Shown: piece after piece, positions 25,001 through 34,256 of the stretch | Layout: every line of letters starts with the position of its first letter | Position numbering within the stretch: the first letter of the stretch is position 1 | From: JASLBX01 sp036374175 | GTDB taxonomy: Bacteria > Actinomycetota > Actinomycetes > Jiangellales > Jiangellaceae | Assembly: GCA_036374175.1 (NCBI GenBank) | Contig: DASUUH010000123.1 | Location: 92,194-156,193, forward strand | Direction: 5' to 3' | DNA length: 64,000 nucleotides | Notes under the pieces: generated by a model | Seen by the model: only the letters and a program-made list of their open reading frames with translations | Told to the model about the DNA's origin: nothing | Databases searched by the model: none | Made by a program: the position numbers and the translations under genes

Positions 25001-25360
25001 TTAGCCGGCGACCGACCCGCGCAGCTCACCCAGTGGACCGACCTTGATTCCCGATTCTTCGCACACCCACTCCGGGTCGCTGCCCAGCTCCGGGACCATC
25101 CGCAGCTCATGGACGTTCGTGTTGTCGCACGCCGTGCACCGCGGCCACCGGCCCAGCTTGGCGTCCAGTAACCGATCCTGGACGTCCTGCGCTATCTGTC
25201 CGGCCACGTAGTGGGCGCCGTCCGGCCACTGCTCCACCCACCAGCGCCGCTCGGCGACCACGTCGTCGAGCACGTCCACCGCCGCTGCCGAGTCGAATCC
25301 CTGCGCGCTGAGGTCCCTGAGCACTAGGGCGCGGGCGCCAAGCAGCACGTCATCTGTCAC
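25001..25360 (-). CDS. Hypothetical protein with CxxC, zinc-ribbon-like end
   Basis: About 119 residues from GTG 25360 (start uncertain; GTG 25351 is also possible). A helical N-terminal part (LSAQGFDSAAAVDVLDDVVAERRWWVEQWPDGAHYVAGQIAQDVQDRLL) is followed by RCTACDNTNVHEL and PEWVCEESG, three Cys that could bind a metal. No known family recognised. Divergent from cutC with a 90-bp gap. Confidence 0.6.
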   Translation of the reverse strand: MTDDVLLGARALVLRDLSAQGFDSAAAVDVLDDVVAERRWWVEQWPDGAHYVAGQIAQDVQDRLLDAKLGRWPRCTACDNTNVHELRMVPELGSDPEWVCEESGIKVGPLGELRGSVAG

Positions 25361-25450
25361 CTTTCGATGGTGCCAGGGCAACCGGCTCATGCCCACCCGG
25401 CCTGGCACACTAGATCCACCCGTGGCGACGCCGTTCGATGGGAGGGCTCA

Positions 25451-26158
25451 TTGGCAGCACTGCTGGAGGTCGTCGCACTGGGGCCGGGTGACGCGGCCGG
25501 CGCCCAGGAGGGTGGTGCGGACCGCATTGAGCTGGTCGCCAACATGGAAGCGGACGGACTCACGCCCGACGTCCGGACCCTCCGCGAGGTGCGCGCTGAG
25601 TGTGACATCTCGATCCGGGTCATGCTCCGGGCCAATGACGGGTTCTCCACCAGTGGTTCGGAGCTTTCGCGCCTCAAAGGCGCAGCGAACCAGCTTGCCG
25701 CCGCCGGAGCAGACGGTTTTGTCATCGGCTTCCTCGGCCCGTCCGCCGACATTGACGTGGACGTCACTCTCGCGCTCGTTGAGGAGTTCAGCGGCCTGCC
25801 GTGGACCCATCACCGCGCGATCGACCACGCTCTCGACCATGACCGTGCGTGGGCGGCCGTCCGTACGTTCCGTGGTATGGACTCCGTGCTCACGGCCGGC
25901 TCGGCGCGTGGTGTGGGCGCCGGGCTGGACGAACTGTGCAGCCGGGCGTCCGACGATCCGGGTGTCGCCCAGCTCGTCATGGCAGGGGGCGGGCTGGCGC
26001 CGGACCACGTGCCGTGGCTGGCCCGGGCGGGTATTCGCAAGTTCCACGTCGGTTCGCGAGTGCGGCCGTCCGGGTCCTGGAAGGCCTACGTGGACGCTTC
26101 GATGGTGCGGTCCTGGCGAACGTTGGTCGACGACGCCGTCGGCGCCGCTGCGCGATGA
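25451..26158 (+). CDS. cutC: CutC-family protein
   Basis: 235 residues from TTG 25451, chosen because GGGAGG lies about six bases upstream and because LAALLEVVALGP is where family homology begins. TIM-barrel CutC signature: GAQEGGADRIELVANMEADGLTPDVRTLR, the MLRANDGFSTSGSEL block (normally MIRPRGGDF-like, here diverged), GADGFVIGFLG, and THHRAIDHALD. Named for copper homeostasis in E. coli, but its true activity is unresolved. Its stop overlaps the DUF4031 start. Confidence 0.88.
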   Translation: MAALLEVVALGPGDAAGAQEGGADRIELVANMEADGLTPDVRTLREVRAECDISIRVMLRANDGFSTSGSELSRLKGAANQLAAAGADGFVIGFLGPSADIDVDVTLALVEEFSGLPWTHHRAIDHALDHDRAWAAVRTFRGMDSVLTAGSARGVGAGLDELCSRASDDPGVAQLVMAGGGLAPDHVPWLARAGIRKFHVGSRVRPSGSWKAYVDASMVRSWRTLVDDAVGAAAR

Positions 26159-26424
26159 TCTTGATCGACCCACCGACGTGGCCGGGGCACGGGCGGCTGT
26201 GGTCGCACCTGGTGTCCGACGAGTCACTCGACGAGCTGCACGAATTCGCGTCCCGCGTCGGCGTTCCACGCCGGGGCTTCGAGCGCGATCACTATGACGT
26301 GCCCGAGCACATGTATGACCGGCTGGTCGCTGCCGGAGCGATTCCGGTGAACAGCCGCGAACTGGTGCAGCGGCTCCACGAAGCCGGGCTCAGGCGACGG
26401 AAAGCAGGTCCAGCTCAGCAGTAA
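26155..26424 (+). CDS. DUF4031 protein
   Basis: 89 residues from ATG 26155, ATGA overlap with cutC. Whole-length match to DUF4031: ILIDPPTWPGHGRLWSHLVSD, FASRVGVPRRGFERDHYDVPEHMYDRLVAAGA. Function unknown. Its last 35 bp overlap the 3' end of the convergent HD gene. Confidence 0.88.
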   Translation: MILIDPPTWPGHGRLWSHLVSDESLDELHEFASRVGVPRRGFERDHYDVPEHMYDRLVAAGAIPVNSRELVQRLHEAGLRRRKAGPAQQ

Positions 26425-27004
26425 TGTTGCGGCGCGCCGTGGCCTCCCAGCGGGTTCGCCCGGTTGGCGTGCGGTACAGCGGGTCCAGCGCGAGCAGGCG
26501 GCGCAAGACCTCGGCGCGACCACGGTTGAAGTCGCGGTCGCGCAGGTGCGAGTACTCCGCTCGGATCGCTGCGGCGTAGGCGGCGTATTCTTCGGGCTCG
26601 CCGCCCAGGACCGCCAAATCGGCGTCGCACAGAACGGCTCCGTTGGCATCGTCCTGTTCGGCATCGTGCGACTCCGTGAGTTCGACAAGTCGGACCACCT
26701 CACGGACGCGCTCGGCGTCCAGGCCTGTCGCCGGCAACGCCTGGGCCGCCAGGCGGGCGCTGGCCGTCTCGTCATCGCCGGGTCGTCCGTTGTACACGGC
26801 GTCGTGGAACCAGGCCGCCAGCCGAACCGTGTCGGGATCGGTCGCATGGTCCGCGAGCAGGTCCACGGCATCCAGCACGGCGCGCAGGTGGTCCGTCGTG
26901 TGGTACTCCCGATGCGGTTCGCTCCACCGGCGCAGCAGGTCGCGACCCAGCCCGTCGGCGTCGTCGCCGATCGTGCGGCGCCATCTGTCGAGCAGCTGCT
27001 GCAT
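26390..27004 (-). CDS. HD-domain metal-dependent phosphohydrolase-like protein
   Basis: 204 residues from ATG 27004. HD-superfamily features: REYHTTDHLRAVLDAVDLLADH (first His), AAWFHDAVYNG (His-Asp pair), and CDADLAVLGGEPEEYAAYAAAIRAEY (distal Asp). This is the group of stand-alone HD proteins sometimes called N-methyl-D-aspartate-receptor NMDAR2C-like. Substrate unknown. The palindrome at 27074 lies upstream, between it and the divergent MFS gene. Confidence 0.85.
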   Translation of the reverse strand: MQQLLDRWRRTIGDDADGLGRDLLRRWSEPHREYHTTDHLRAVLDAVDLLADHATDPDTVRLAAWFHDAVYNGRPGDDETASARLAAQALPATGLDAERVREVVRLVELTESHDAEQDDANGAVLCDADLAVLGGEPEEYAAYAAAIRAEYSHLRDRDFNRGRAEVLRRLLALDPLYRTPTGRTRWEATARRNITAELDLLSVA

Positions 27005-27073
27005 GCTTCCATCTTGACCGCTCCGCCTGTGCCCTCCCTCCCCAACCCCGCGGCCCTCCCTCCTTAACCCCGC

Positions 27074-27134
27074 GTTGATCATGGTCGTTTCGTGGTTCTC
27101 GACGGCCAAGAGCCACGAAACGACCGTGATCAAC
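27074..27134. repeat. Long palindrome between divergent genes
   Basis: Arms 27074-27099 and 27109-27134 (26 bp, two mismatches; outer part GTTGATCATGGTCGTTTC) with a 9-bp loop. Here the flanking genes diverge (HD start 27004, MFS start 27218), so it cannot be a terminator for both; it would lie in the MFS leader or upstream region. Confidence 0.92.
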
Positions 27135-27217
27135 GTGGTAAAGTGGGAGCTGCACAGGGCTCAAGGAGCGCGTCTGTTGGGCGGGGAGACGCGCAGCCTC
27201 GCGTATCTGGAGCTCTG

Positions 27218-28432
27218 GTGTCCCCGCTCATCACCTACCGGCGGTTGCTGAACCTTGCCGGTCCTGGTTACGTCATCGTCGCCTTCCTTGGCCGCCTGCC
27301 GCTGGCAATGAGCCAACTCGGCGCGTTGCTGCTGGTGTCGACAGCCACCGGCCGGTACACGGCGGGAGGGTTGGCTGCTGGTGTGCTCGCCGGCGCGAAC
27401 GCAATCGGCGCACCCATCGCCGGTGCTCTGGCAGACCGGTTAGGTCAGCGTCCGGTGGTCATGACTCAATCTCTGGTGGCCGCCGCCGCGCTGGCCGGCC
27501 TGGTGGGACTCGTGGCGGCCGACGCCCAGCTAACTCATGTCGTCGCGGTGGCCGGACTTGCCGGACTCGCCATCCCGCAAGTGGGACCACTCGCGAGAGT
27601 GCGCTGGCGACCTATGACCAGGCGCACCGGAGAGGCCCAGCCGCGGCTGATCGATGCCGCGTTCTCGTACGAAGGCGCAGCGGATGAAGCGTCCTACGTG
27701 CTGGGTCCCGCCCTGGTCGGTGCGATTGCCGTCCTTATCAACCCAGGCGGCGCACTCCTCACGGCGGCCGCGTTGCTGGCCGTCTTTGGCTGCTGGTTTG
27801 CGATCCATCCCACCGCCAGGCTGACCGGACACCATGCCGCTGCGGACGGCTCGGTCCAGCGGCGGCTGCTGAGCGCCAGTCTGATAATCCTGGCGGCGGC
27901 CCAGCTCCTGATCGGTGTGATCTTCGGCGCCACTCAGACCGGCACCACGGTACTGGCCACGGTGGAGGGCAGACCCGGCGTCGCCGGACTCGTCCACGCC
28001 TTGCTCGGCGTCGGCAGCGTGATCGCCGGGCTGTCGGTCGCCGGCCTGCCCGAGCGGTTCGGGTACGAGCGTCGCCTGGTGACGTTCGCCGGCTCGCTGC
28101 TGGTGCTCTCGGCGCCGCTGCTCGCGGTAGGGACGATCAACTCACTCGTCCCCGTCGTCGTCGCCCTGGGATTCGCCGTGGCGCCATACATGATCAGCGT
28201 GTTCACGCTGGCGGAGCGCATCGTCCCGCCCAGCCGGGTGGGAGCGGCGTTGACCTTGCTGGCCGGCGCCACCGGCATTGGGTACGCGCTGGGATCAGCG
28301 CTGGCCGGCGGCCTGGCCGACCTCGGCGGGCACCGACCCGCGTTCGCCGTCACGGTGGCCGCCGGCGCCGTGGCATTGGTGCTGGCTCTGCTCGTCCGGC
28401 CGCAACTGGCAGCGGCTGCCCGCCGGCTATGA
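27218..28432 (+). CDS. MFS transporter
   Basis: 404 residues from GTG 27218, with GGAG about seven bases upstream. About 12 hydrophobic segments; TAGGLAAGVLAGANAIGAPIAGALADRLGQRPV carries the cytoplasmic loop 2-3 motif (ADRLGQRPV, the MFS motif A). Central linker around residues 195-210 separates two six-helix halves. Substrate cannot be predicted. It diverges from the HD gene. Confidence 0.85.
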   Translation: MSPLITYRRLLNLAGPGYVIVAFLGRLPLAMSQLGALLLVSTATGRYTAGGLAAGVLAGANAIGAPIAGALADRLGQRPVVMTQSLVAAAALAGLVGLVAADAQLTHVVAVAGLAGLAIPQVGPLARVRWRPMTRRTGEAQPRLIDAAFSYEGAADEASYVLGPALVGAIAVLINPGGALLTAAALLAVFGCWFAIHPTARLTGHHAAADGSVQRRLLSASLIILAAAQLLIGVIFGATQTGTTVLATVEGRPGVAGLVHALLGVGSVIAGLSVAGLPERFGYERRLVTFAGSLLVLSAPLLAVGTINSLVPVVVALGFAVAPYMISVFTLAERIVPPSRVGAALTLLAGATGIGYALGSALAGGLADLGGHRPAFAVTVAAGAVALVLALLVRPQLAAAARRL

Positions 28433-28455
28433 GCCCGGCCCGCTCGGTGACCTGG

Positions 28456-30462
28456 TCAACCCGGTGGACGCTGGCCGACGCGCCCGCCCGCCGTCAGCTG
28501 TGGCGGCAGCGGCTCGGTGTGCACGACGCTGAGAGATGAGACCGCTCGGGTGAGGACCACGTAGAGACGCCGTAACCCGCGCACCTCTGCGGCCACGATC
28601 CTGGCCGGTTCGACCACAACCACGTGGTCGAACTCCAACCCCTTCGCCACCGTGGCCGGGACGAGGGTCAGCCGGGCGTCGGCATCATCGGTGAGGTGCG
28701 CGAAGTCGAGGCCCCCGAGCCGGGCGGACACGACCGTGACCTGGTCGTCGGCAGCGATCACGCCCACCGAGCCGGGCCGGTCGAGAATAGTGCGGACCAA
28801 GCCTGCCAACTCGGCGAGGTCCGGTACCTGGACGACGTCGAGCCGCCCGGCGTTGGTCCGCACCGGTATCGGTGGCTCTAGACCGGGCGCGATCGTTGGC
28901 AGCAGCCCGCTGGTCAACTCCACGACGGCGGCCGGTACGCGGTAGCCCTTACGCAGAACTTCCACGTGGGCGCCGTCCTGGCTGAGGTGGCGCAACGCCA
29001 CGTCCCACGACGGCGTCGCCCACGGCGTCGTTCCCTGCGCTATGTCGCCGAGAACGGTGACCGAACCGAGCGCCGCCCGCCGACCGACGGCCCGAAGCTC
29101 CATCGGTGAAAGGTCCTGCGCCTCGTCGAGAACCACGTGGCCGTAACCACGAGTTCGGTCCAGAACGCTCCGCGCCTCGTCGACGAGCACTGCGTCTGCA
29201 TGCGACCAGGGGGCTGCCTTGGGGCCCCGAGCGGGCTTGTCCCAGAGCAACAGACGCTGCTCGTCCGGGTTCAGCAGGCCGTCCGCGGCGCGGGCCAGCA
29301 GGTCGGGGTCGCTCAGCAGGCGCAAGATGATCCGGACCGGGTCCACGGCGGGCCAGACGGCGTCGACGAATTCACGCACGGGGCGAGATCGTGCGATCGA
29401 GTTCTGCACCCGGTCGTCGGTGATTTCACCGCCAGCCTCAAGACGCGTCAGCACGAGATGGGCCACTCGTTGCGGCAGCAGCGACCGGCCGGTCGCGTAG
29501 GTGTCACCTCGGGACCGAAGCGCCTGCATCGCCTCGGCCAGCCGGTGTGCGGGAATCCGCCAGCGGCGGCTGCCGCGAGGAACCACGATGGCTTCGGCCG
29601 GGTGAGTCACGTGTGACCAGATCGCGCGCCTGACCAGTTCGGCCATCCGGGCATCACCTTTGACCATGGCGACTTCTGGGGGATCGACCGCCCGGACGGG
29701 CACGCTCTCGACCAATTCGGCCACCGTGACGTGCTGGACGTCCACCTCTCCGAGTGTGGGCAACACCTGCCCGATGTAGTGCAGGAATGCGTCGTTCGGG
29801 CCGACCACGAGCACGCCGGTGCGAGCCAGGCGCTCACGGAAGGCGTGCAGCAGATACGCGGCCCGGTGCAGGCCGACGGCGGTCTTGCCGGTGCCAGGTG
29901 CACCCTGGACGCACACGGTCCGGTCCAGACCGGCGCGAACAACTTCATCCTGCTCGGGCTGGATCGTCGCCACGATGTCACGCATCGGGCCGACGCGGGG
30001 GCGCTCGATCTCCTCGGCCAGGATCCGACTGGCCACGTCTTGTTCGTCCGGGTCGGATAGGTGCTCGTCCTCGAAGGAGGTCAGCTCACCGCGGTCGAAT
30101 CCGAAGCGTCGCCGGAGTACCAGGCCGTGTGGATCGCGGTGCGTCGCACGGTAGAAGGCCCGCGACACATCGGCTCGCCAGTCGATGACCACCGGATCGC
30201 CGATTCGGTCCATGACGTGCCGGCGGCCGATGTAGAACCGTTCGTCCGGGCTGTCGATCCGGCCGAAGAACAACGGCACGTCGGGATCGTCTTCGAGCGC
30301 CTTCGCCCGCCGGTGGAGCGCCAGTTCGTGATACGCCTGGGACACCGCGTCGCCGGCTTGTGCGGTGAGTGACATTGTGTGTTCGCGCATCCGGCGCAGA
30401 TCGTCGCGGGCGCGGCGGAGGTATTCGCTCTCGGCAGTGAGGGCTGGGTCGGACGACGACAT
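28456..30462 (-). CDS. helD: HelD-like RNA polymerase-recycling ATPase
   Basis: 668 residues from ATG 30462. N-terminal coiled coil (EYLRRARDDLRRMREHTMSL) and the HelD block YIGRRHVMDR then VIDWRADVSRAFYRAT precede a split UvrD-like helicase core: Walker A GAPGTGKT (187-194), Walker B DEAQDLSPMELRA, and YVVLTRAVSSLSVVH. Actinobacterial HelD binds stalled RNA polymerase and removes it from DNA, and some variants confer rifampicin tolerance. Both the N-terminal arm and the core are complete. Confidence 0.92.
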   Translation of the reverse strand: MSSSDPALTAESEYLRRARDDLRRMREHTMSLTAQAGDAVSQAYHELALHRRAKALEDDPDVPLFFGRIDSPDERFYIGRRHVMDRIGDPVVIDWRADVSRAFYRATHRDPHGLVLRRRFGFDRGELTSFEDEHLSDPDEQDVASRILAEEIERPRVGPMRDIVATIQPEQDEVVRAGLDRTVCVQGAPGTGKTAVGLHRAAYLLHAFRERLARTGVLVVGPNDAFLHYIGQVLPTLGEVDVQHVTVAELVESVPVRAVDPPEVAMVKGDARMAELVRRAIWSHVTHPAEAIVVPRGSRRWRIPAHRLAEAMQALRSRGDTYATGRSLLPQRVAHLVLTRLEAGGEITDDRVQNSIARSRPVREFVDAVWPAVDPVRIILRLLSDPDLLARAADGLLNPDEQRLLLWDKPARGPKAAPWSHADAVLVDEARSVLDRTRGYGHVVLDEAQDLSPMELRAVGRRAALGSVTVLGDIAQGTTPWATPSWDVALRHLSQDGAHVEVLRKGYRVPAAVVELTSGLLPTIAPGLEPPIPVRTNAGRLDVVQVPDLAELAGLVRTILDRPGSVGVIAADDQVTVVSARLGGLDFAHLTDDADARLTLVPATVAKGLEFDHVVVVEPARIVAAEVRGLRRLYVVLTRAVSSLSVVHTEPLPPQLTAGGRVGQRPPG

Positions 30463-30791
30463 GCGGCTGCTCTCCGGGGGGTCGGCGGATATGTAGAGAC
30501 TGATCCGACGGCCCGTGCCTGGGTAGCCCGGTCCGGTCGTGAAGGCCGAAGCATTTTAGTCGTCGCCGTAGGGCCGCACCAAGCCATTTTCTATACGGCT
30601 AGGTAGCGACGCCCGGCCGCGTTTGCAGTGCACACCTTTGGGAAGCACCACCGGTGACCGGTCCTCTCCGTCGGCTCGCCGTCCGCGCGCCCACGCGAGC
30701 GCTTCCTCAAGGGGCGCAGAGCTAAGCCTGTCGGTGGGTCTTCCCGAGGCGCAATGTGCGACGTCGTTCCGCAGGTAACCCGGCCCCCATA
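30463..30791. other. Gene-free divergent interval
   Basis: 329 bp between the helD and AsnC starts. I see no convincing gene, RNA or long repeat. The region should hold two divergent promoters; AAAGCATT-like AT-richer patches near 30550-30600 are the best candidates but are not assignable. Confidence 0.5.
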
Positions 30792-31298
30792 ATGAGCGTC
30801 GTGCCCCTGGACCCGTTGGACCGGCGCATCATGGCCGTGCTGGCCGGAGACGCGCGTAAGAGTTTCGCCGAGATAGGTGAGGTCGTCGGCCTGTCCGCGT
30901 CTGCAGTGAAACGTAGGGTCGATCGGCTCCGGGCCAGTGGCACCATCATGGGCTACACCGCCGTCTTCGATCCCGGCGCGCTCGGCTGGAACACCGAGGC
31001 GTACGTCGAGATCTACTGCCGCCAGGCGACCAGTCCAGCACGGATCGCCGAGGCGGTCGGCCGGCATCCGGAAGTCGTCGCAGCCATGACCGTCACCGGA
31101 GACGCGGACGCGTTGCTGCGGATCCGAGCCGCCGACATTCGCCATTTCGAAGAGGTCCTCGAGCGCATCCGGGCCGAGCCGTTCGTCCTGCGTACGAGCA
31201 GCTACGTCGTGCTATCCCACCTGCTCGACAGGGGCGGTGACCCGATGCAGACCGGCGAGCGAAACGAATCAGCGGCAACCTCGCCGAACACGCACTGA
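30792..31298 (+). CDS. Lrp/AsnC-family regulator
   Basis: 168 residues from ATG 30792 (MSVVPLDPLDRRIM); an upstream in-frame ATG at 30756 lacks a ribosome site. N-terminal AsnC helix-turn-helix (GDARKSFAEIGEVVGLSASAVKRRVDRL) and C-terminal RAM ligand-binding domain (AYVEIYC, VVAAMTVTGDADALLRI). It probably regulates the adjacent DDAH-like gene in response to an amino acid such as arginine or ornithine. Confidence 0.9.
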   Translation: MSVVPLDPLDRRIMAVLAGDARKSFAEIGEVVGLSASAVKRRVDRLRASGTIMGYTAVFDPGALGWNTEAYVEIYCRQATSPARIAEAVGRHPEVVAAMTVTGDADALLRIRAADIRHFEEVLERIRAEPFVLRTSSYVVLSHLLDRGGDPMQTGERNESAATSPNTH

Positions 31299-31363
31299 AA
31301 CGACGGGACGACGCAACATCTCACCATTGCCCGCGGCGGTGCCCGGTACCTAGCCTCCTCGGT

Positions 31364-31399
31364 GACGGCACGCCCGCACGCCTGCGTGGGCGTGCCGTC
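31364..31399 (+). terminator. Strong hairpin between AsnC and DDAH-like genes
   Basis: GACGGCACGCCC (31364-31375) pairs perfectly with GGGCGTGCCGTC (31388-31399), 12-bp stem, 12-nt loop. No clear U-run. It may terminate the AsnC transcript or act as a leader structure for the DDAH-like gene. Confidence 0.6.
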
Positions 31400-31431
31400 T
31401 GTGATCCCACCGTGCTTGCGAGGAGGTCCCT

Positions 31432-32241
31432 GTGCCCCGTGCCGCGACGAAGCGCCATTACCTGATGTGCCGTCCGACGTATTTCGACGTGTCGTACGCG
31501 ATAAACCCCTGGATGGATCCAGGCTCGCCGGTCGACCGCGAGCGAGCGATCGCGCAGTGGAAAGAGCTGCGGGCGACCTACGAGCGGCTCGGCCACCGCG
31601 TTGAACTTATCGAGCCGCATCCCGAACTGCCGGACATGGTGTTCGCGGCCAACGGTGCCTTCGTCGTGGACGGACGGGTCTACGCTGCACAGTTCCGCAA
31701 CCCCCAGCGAGCCGATGAAGCTCCGGCGTACCGGTCCTGGTTCGAGTCCGCCAGATACGCCGACGTCCGCACGCCCAAGCACGTCAACGAGGGCGAGGGA
31801 GACTTCACCGTGGTCGGTGATCTCATCCTCGCCGGAACGGGTCTTCGGACCGATCACGCCGCGCACCTCGAGGTTCAGGAGTACCTCGGCCGCCCTGTCG
31901 TGTCGTTGACCCTGGTTGACCCGCGGTTCTACCACCTGGACACTGCGCTCTTCGCGCTCGACGAGTCGAACGTCGCGTATTACCCAGCGGCCTTCTCCGA
32001 AGGCAGCCGTGCGGCGCTGCGCCGGCTTTTCCCGGACGCGGTGCTCGCCACGGAGGCCGACGCGCTCGCCTTCGGGCTGAACTCGGTATCGGACGGCCGG
32101 CACGTGGTGGTTGCGGCGGCGGCGCGCGATCTCATCGCCGCCCTGACCGAGCGCGGTTATGAGCCGATCACCGTCGAGCTGCCCGAGTTACTCAAGGCGG
32201 GCGGCGGCGCCAAATGCTGCACCCTCGAATTGCGTCCGTGA
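31432..32241 (+). CDS. DDAH/arginine-deiminase-like hydrolase
   Basis: 269 residues from GTG 31432 with CGAGGAGG upstream. Pentein fold hydrolase: PDMVFAANGAFVVDG (substrate Asp/Asn region), NEGEGDFTVVGD, DPRFYHLDTALFAL (catalytic His168), and GGGAKCCTLELRP (nucleophile most likely Cys262). Family members hydrolyse dimethylarginine to citrulline and dimethylamine, or act on arginine or ornithine-like guanidino compounds. Regulation by the neighbouring Lrp-type protein would fit arginine metabolism. Exact substrate uncertain. Confidence 0.85.
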   Translation: MPRAATKRHYLMCRPTYFDVSYAINPWMDPGSPVDRERAIAQWKELRATYERLGHRVELIEPHPELPDMVFAANGAFVVDGRVYAAQFRNPQRADEAPAYRSWFESARYADVRTPKHVNEGEGDFTVVGDLILAGTGLRTDHAAHLEVQEYLGRPVVSLTLVDPRFYHLDTALFALDESNVAYYPAAFSEGSRAALRRLFPDAVLATEADALAFGLNSVSDGRHVVVAAAARDLIAALTERGYEPITVELPELLKAGGGAKCCTLELRP

Positions 32242-32251
32242 CCGACCACCC

Positions 32252-32308
32252 CCGCGGATCATCGGCGGTTTCCGGCTACATCACCCGGAAACTGCCGATG
32301 ATCAGCGG
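32252..32308. repeat. Long palindrome between convergent genes; contains XPB stop
   Basis: Arms 32252-32275 and 32285-32308 (24 bp, two mismatches; inner part ATCGGCGGTTTCCGG) with a 9-bp loop. TGATCA in the right arm supplies the stop codon of the XPB-type helicase gene (TCA at 32302-32304). Likely bidirectional terminator. Confidence 0.92.
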
Positions 32309-33942
32309 AGGACGTCTTCGGCGTCGATGATGCGGTACGCGTAGCCCTGCTCGGCGAGGAAGCGCTGCCGGTGCTGCGCGAAGTCCTGGTCGACGGTGTC
32401 GCGCGCCACAACCGCGTAGAAGCGAGCCGTCCGTCCGTCCGCCTTGGGACGCAGGATCCGGCCGAGCCGCTGCGCCTCCTCCTGACGAGAGCCGAACGTG
32501 CCGGATACCTGGATCGCGACCGTGGCCTCGGGCAGGTCGATCGAGAAGTTGGCCACCTTGCTGACGACCAGCGTGGTGATCTCTCCGGCCCGAAAGGCAT
32601 CGAAGAGCCGCTGCCGTTCGCGGACCGTCGTCTCGCCCTTCACGATCGGTACGTCCAGCTCGGTCGCGAGCTCGTCGAGCTGGTCGATGTACTGCCCGAT
32701 GACCAGCATCGGTTCGCCCGCGTGCCGTGCGGCCAATCGGCGGACGACCCGGCTCTTCGTCGCCGTCGACGACGCGAGCCGGTACCGCTCGTCGGGTTCC
32801 GCAGTCGCGTAGGCGAGCCGTTCGCCATCGGACAACGTCACCCGGACCTCCACGCAGTCGGCGGGAGCTATCCAGCCGGCCGTCTCGAGCTCCTTCCACG
32901 GCGCGTCGTAACGCTTGGGACCGATGAGCGTGAAGACGTCGTCCTCGCGACCGTCCTCGCGCACCAGCGTGGCGGTCAGCCCGAGCCGGCGGCGCGCCTG
33001 CAGGTCGGCGGTCATCCGGAAGATCGGTGCCGGCAGCAGGTGGACCTCGTCGTAGATGATCAAACCCCAGTCGCGGGCGTCGAACAGCTCCAGGTGGGCG
33101 TACGCACCTTTCCGTCGCGTTGTCATTACCTGGTAGGTGGCGATCGTGACCGGACGGATCTGCTTGCGCGCGCCGGAGTACTCGCCTATCTCGTCCTCAG
33201 TGAGAGACGTCCGCCGCAGCAGCTCGTCCTTCCACTGGCGGGCCGCCACGGTATTCGTTACTAGGATCAGCGTGGTTGCTTCCGCACGCGCCATGGCAGC
33301 CGCACCCACCAGTGTCTTGCCGGCTCCGCAGGGCAACACGACCACGCCCGAGCCGCCGTGCCAGAACCCGTCGGCCGCCTCGGTCTGGTACCTGCGCAGC
33401 GACCAGCCGTTCTCCATCAATGAGATCGGATGAGCCTCGCCGTCGACGTAGCCGGCGAGGTCCTCGGCCGGCCAGCCTAGCTTGATAAGCGCCTGTTTGA
33501 GCGTCCCGCGCTCGCTCGGGTGTACGGCCACTGTGTCGTCGCCGACCCGAGAACCGAGCAGCGGCTTCGTCCGCTTCGACCGCAGGACCTCTTCGAGCAC
33601 TGCCCGGTCGGTCGAGCGCAGCACCAGGCCGTGGGCAGGGTGGCTTTCCAGCGTTAGGCGCCCGTATCGCGCCATCGTGTCCGCGACGTCGATGAGCAGG
33701 GCGTGCGGGACCGGGTACCGGGAGTAGCGCAGGAGCGTGTCGACGACCTGCTCGGCGTCGTGGCCTGCGGCGCGCGCGTTCCACAGCCCCAGCGGGGTCA
33801 GCCGGTACGTATGGACGTGCTCGGGCGCCCGCTCGAGTTCGGCGAACGGTGCGATAGCACGCCGGCAGTCCTCGGCCAGTTCATGGTCGACTTCGAGCAG
33901 CAAAGTCTTGTCGCTCTGCACGATCAGCGGGCCGTCGGTCAC
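32302..33942 (-). CDS. XPB/Ssl2-type DNA repair helicase
   Basis: 546 residues. N-terminal XPB-like DNA-damage-recognition region (about 1-170), then SF2 core: Walker A PCGAGKT (about 204-210), DEVH box near 298, motif III GLTATLVREDGRED, and C-terminal RecA lobe with VVSKVANFSIDLPEATVAIQVSG and EAQRLGRILRPK (motif VI). Bacterial XPB family members are 3'-5' helicases with proposed repair roles. The start is uncertain by a few residues; I used ATG/GTG at 33942. The opposite-strand LCP gene starts 315 bp upstream. Confidence 0.92.
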   Translation of the reverse strand: MTDGPLIVQSDKTLLLEVDHELAEDCRRAIAPFAELERAPEHVHTYRLTPLGLWNARAAGHDAEQVVDTLLRYSRYPVPHALLIDVADTMARYGRLTLESHPAHGLVLRSTDRAVLEEVLRSKRTKPLLGSRVGDDTVAVHPSERGTLKQALIKLGWPAEDLAGYVDGEAHPISLMENGWSLRRYQTEAADGFWHGGSGVVVLPCGAGKTLVGAAAMARAEATTLILVTNTVAARQWKDELLRRTSLTEDEIGEYSGARKQIRPVTIATYQVMTTRRKGAYAHLELFDARDWGLIIYDEVHLLPAPIFRMTADLQARRRLGLTATLVREDGREDDVFTLIGPKRYDAPWKELETAGWIAPADCVEVRVTLSDGERLAYATAEPDERYRLASSTATKSRVVRRLAARHAGEPMLVIGQYIDQLDELATELDVPIVKGETTVRERQRLFDAFRAGEITTLVVSKVANFSIDLPEATVAIQVSGTFGSRQEEAQRLGRILRPKADGRTARFYAVVARDTVDQDFAQHRQRFLAEQGYAYRIIDAEDVLR

Positions 33943-34256
33943 CGTGGGCTCCCTTCCTGGGCCCTCGCCCGATTGTCCTGGCGGCCCGTTATGAATTGTG
34001 CCAAGCCGGCAAGGAGCTGGGCCAAATCGAACGCGAACTCTCGTCCCAGGGGCCGGCGCACTCGTCCGGGCGGCTGCTCATCATCGCGGTCTTCGCTCCG
34101 CTCGCCATCCGCCAGTACCAGCGGCTGAGCCGGTAACTCGGGGCAAGACCCCTGCAACCGCCACGTTGATCTGCGCGTCATACGGGTATAGCCAGCACGG
34201 ACACGCGGCAAATGTCCATGATCGACGGGGCGGAAGGATGGCTAGACTGATCAGCG
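33943..34256. other. Interval with a possible small membrane-protein remnant
   Basis: 314 bp between the XPB start and the LCP start. On the plus strand, the frame ending at TAA 34134-34136 reads AARYELCQAGKELGQIERELSS, then RLLIIAVFAPLAIRQYQRLSR, which looks like a short helix plus one membrane segment, but there is no ATG/GTG start or ribosome site (only ATT/CTG/TTG around 33972-34000). It may be a decayed or unusually started small gene. Otherwise nothing distinct. Confidence 0.35.
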